From Abditibacteriaceae bacterium (GTDB lineage: Bacteria; Armatimonadota; Abditibacteriia; Abditibacteriales; Abditibacteriaceae): a DNA stretch of 64,000 nt. Made by a program: the position numbers and the translations under genes. The notes beneath the pieces were generated by a model that ran no database searches, was not told the DNA's origin, and was given only the letters and a program-made list of their open reading frames with translations. The DNA lies in assembly GCA_019239895.1 (NCBI GenBank), contig JAFAZH010000041.1, forward strand, positions 1 to 64,000, given 5' to 3'. Shown piece by piece: positions 62,353 to 64,000 of the stretch; within the stretch, counting starts at the first letter, position 1, and each line of letters starts with the position of its first letter.

Positions 62353-64000
62353 ATGCCTAAATTTATTGTTGTGCTGTTAGTTATTTTACTGTCGTCCTGC
62401 GCTTATAGTCAAACTCCTGCCGTCCCCAATGCTTCCTTTGAAAAGGGTGCGGCAACGCCTGAAAACTGGTCAGCCGCAGGGAACGGAGGCCAGGCAAACT
62501 GGGAAACGCAGGGTCACACCGGGCATCATGCCATTAGCGTGAGTGGAAGTAAGCCAGAGGATGCCTTGTACTGGAAAACACAAGCCACCAAGCTACAGCC
62601 AGGGCAAGTCTATCGCTTTTCCTTTTGGAGCAAGGCGCAAAATCCCGGTGGGGGCTGCATCATCAGTGGTCCCAGCGATGCTAACTGCGATTTTCCTTTT
62701 AACAGTGAGTGGAAACGCTACTCCTACACTTTTATGGCTCCTGAGCGCAACGACAGTTATCTGCGTTTAGGCCATTGGAATGCTACAGGCAAAACTTTCT
62801 TTGATGATGTCTCGCTGACCCCCTTAACGCCTCTACATCATCGGCAAGGCGACCTAGAATTAGGGCAAGGAGAACGTATCACCCAAGGCACCTATACGTT
62901 TAATGCCCCCCTTGGCACCTCCAACTATGCCCGTCCTCTCCTCTCGGCTAAGGCAGCTTTCAATAGCAATCGCTGGGTTATGGGTGATGATGCAATTGTT
63001 ATCTATCGGCACCGTGTCGGCAACTACAGGCAACACAGTGCCACTGTGCAGATCAATGTCAATTATTATGTAGCGGGCAAGCTGGTTGTCGAAGCCAGCC
63101 AGGATGGTCAAACATGGTTGCCAGTAGCCGAGATAGCAAAGCAAGGCAGTGTCGAGGCGGCTTTGCCCGCAGCCCTGTTTCCAGCCAGTGAAGTACTCGT
63201 GCGCCTGCGTGCCGCGAGCGCCGCTGTGCCTGGAAAGCAGGATTCCAATCCCGGCTCATTCCAAATAGATCACTATACCTATACGGCTAACTTGGAGGGA
63301 ACGATGCCCGCCGCTGAAGGACATACCATTTTTCTGGCAGAGAAACAGGTTGATAATTCGCTACCTATAGCCGTTAAAACTTTAGGCGATTTGCGACCGG
63401 GAGGCCAGAATGTGGTGCAGTTGACGGCTGATAATCCTTCCACCAAACCTCTATCCATACGAGCAAGCTTCAAGATTAGCACCGATAACCATAACGTTGC
63501 TACGACGTTCAAGGATTTTACTCTTGCTCCTGGCAAGACAGATTTAAAGCTACCTTATCAACTGCTGCACGCTGGAAATTTAACGGCTGACCTTAACATT
63601 ACTTCGAGCAAGTTGATGTATGCAGCGCAGACGGAGTTTAATGTTCCGGCTATGTTCGCGGCTGATTACGGCTACGCATTGCCGAAGATGAATGATGTCT
63701 GGTGGGCCGAGGGGCCTTACAAGATTTCACAGGAAAGACCGCTTCCTGCCACGCAACGCGATGCCGTGGAAATTCACGCGGCGCGCAATGAGTATGAGCC
63801 ATTTCAGCTTGTTATCCGCCCGCAGCGCGATATTAAACAGGTGACGGTGTCGTGTGCTGGGTTTACTGGGCCAGGCGGAGCGCGTATAAGCAAGGAGTAT
63901 ATCTCGCTCTGCACCGTTGGTTATGTCGAGGTGACACAACCAACCGATAACACAGGTATGGCTGGTCTCTGGCCTGACCCCTTGCCGCCTTTAGGACACC
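62353..64000 (+). CDS. DUF4091-type secreted glycoside-hydrolase-like protein (partial, runs off the window)
   Basis: The frame is open from ATG 62353 to the right edge, about 549 residues visible. It has a short signal with a possible lipobox (LVILLSSC, Cys near 16), and carbohydrate-binding-like beta domains (FSFWSKAQNPGGG; DDVSLTPL). It then has PKMNDVWWAEGPYKISQERP and EIHAARNEYEPFQLVIRPQRD, the start of a DUF4091/DUF6067-type region normally leading into a TIM barrel. It is divergent from the LacI gene. AAACTGG and CCAGTTT (62307-62313, 62331-62337) form a spaced dyad between them that might be an operator. The 3' end is outside the window. Confidence 0.8.
   Translation, partial: MPKFIVVLLVILLSSCAYSQTPAVPNASFEKGAATPENWSAAGNGGQANWETQGHTGHHAISVSGSKPEDALYWKTQATKLQPGQVYRFSFWSKAQNPGGGCIISGPSDANCDFPFNSEWKRYSYTFMAPERNDSYLRLGHWNATGKTFFDDVSLTPLTPLHHRQGDLELGQGERITQGTYTFNAPLGTSNYARPLLSAKAAFNSNRWVMGDDAIVIYRHRVGNYRQHSATVQINVNYYVAGKLVVEASQDGQTWLPVAEIAKQGSVEAALPAALFPASEVLVRLRAASAAVPGKQDSNPGSFQIDHYTYTANLEGTMPAAEGHTIFLAEKQVDNSLPIAVKTLGDLRPGGQNVVQLTADNPSTKPLSIRASFKISTDNHNVATTFKDFTLAPGKTDLKLPYQLLHAGNLTADLNITSSKLMYAAQTEFNVPAMFAADYGYALPKMNDVWWAEGPYKISQERPLPATQRDAVEIHAARNEYEPFQLVIRPQRDIKQVTVSCAGFTGPGGARISKEYISLCTVGYVEVTQPTDNTGMAGLWPDPLPPLGH

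Overview
The window looks like a chromosomal segment of a Gram-negative, free-living, carbohydrate-degrading bacterium, most likely Armatimonadota-like. Planctomycetota or another DUF1559-rich lineage is the alternative. This is inferred from gene content: a DUF1559 prepilin, CRTAC1/ASPIC-UnbV lipoproteins with a TPR partner, Gfo/Idh and PhyH clusters, GH127, GH172 and DUF4091-type proteins, DUF6785 membrane proteins, and TonB/porin systems. No 16S or other marker is present, so the lineage is not proven. No phage, IS transposase or CRISPR array is visible.

Layout. 1-4.5 kb: a frameshifted cyclase/NB-ARC regulator, recX and a glycogen-debranching enzyme (all minus). 4.8-14 kb: an AraC regulator divergent from a seven-gene plus-strand catabolic cluster (two Gfo/Idh oxidoreductases, a sugar isomerase, two Fe(II)/2-oxoglutarate dioxygenases, and two sulfatase-fold enzymes whose catalytic Cys/Ser is replaced by Thr). 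14-20 kb: a TPR protein, two tandem CRTAC1-like lipoproteins and a DUF1559 prepilin. 20-24 kb: a GAF-PP2C phosphatase, tRNA-His, hisS and a membrane protein. 24-40 kb: polysaccharide utilisation (DUF5060 glycosidase, GH39-like/CBM9 protein, CE15-like esterase, GH127, GH172, DUF6785 membrane protein). 40-43 kb: a MITE-like palindrome, a TIR-domain protein, a HAAS/PadR pair and DinB. 43-61 kb: a metal-homeostasis island with an ECF nickel importer (nikMN, Q, O), nikR, a Znu-type zinc ABC importer and porin. It continues with an outer-membrane module: TonB receptor, membrane protein, TonB, DUF2946-like protein, HMA-like protein and beta-barrel. 61-64 kb: a LacI regulator divergent from a truncated DUF4091-type gene.

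Most notable results. (1) The tRNA-His has no G-1:C73 pair. It carries U72 and A73, and it sits directly upstream of a HisRS of the divergent type known from alphaproteobacteria. (2) nikR and the TonB receptor gene share a 28-bp NikR-like box (GTGTTAC-N14-GTAAxAx), placed identically relative to a TTGAC(A/G) -35 element. This ties the outer-membrane module to nickel. (3) The cluster at 6-14 kb is an undescribed-looking pathway with Thr-type sulfatase-fold enzymes. (4) At least three families of dispersed intergenic palindromes punctuate the window. (5) A TIR protein with an unusual N-terminal half sits behind a MITE-like element.
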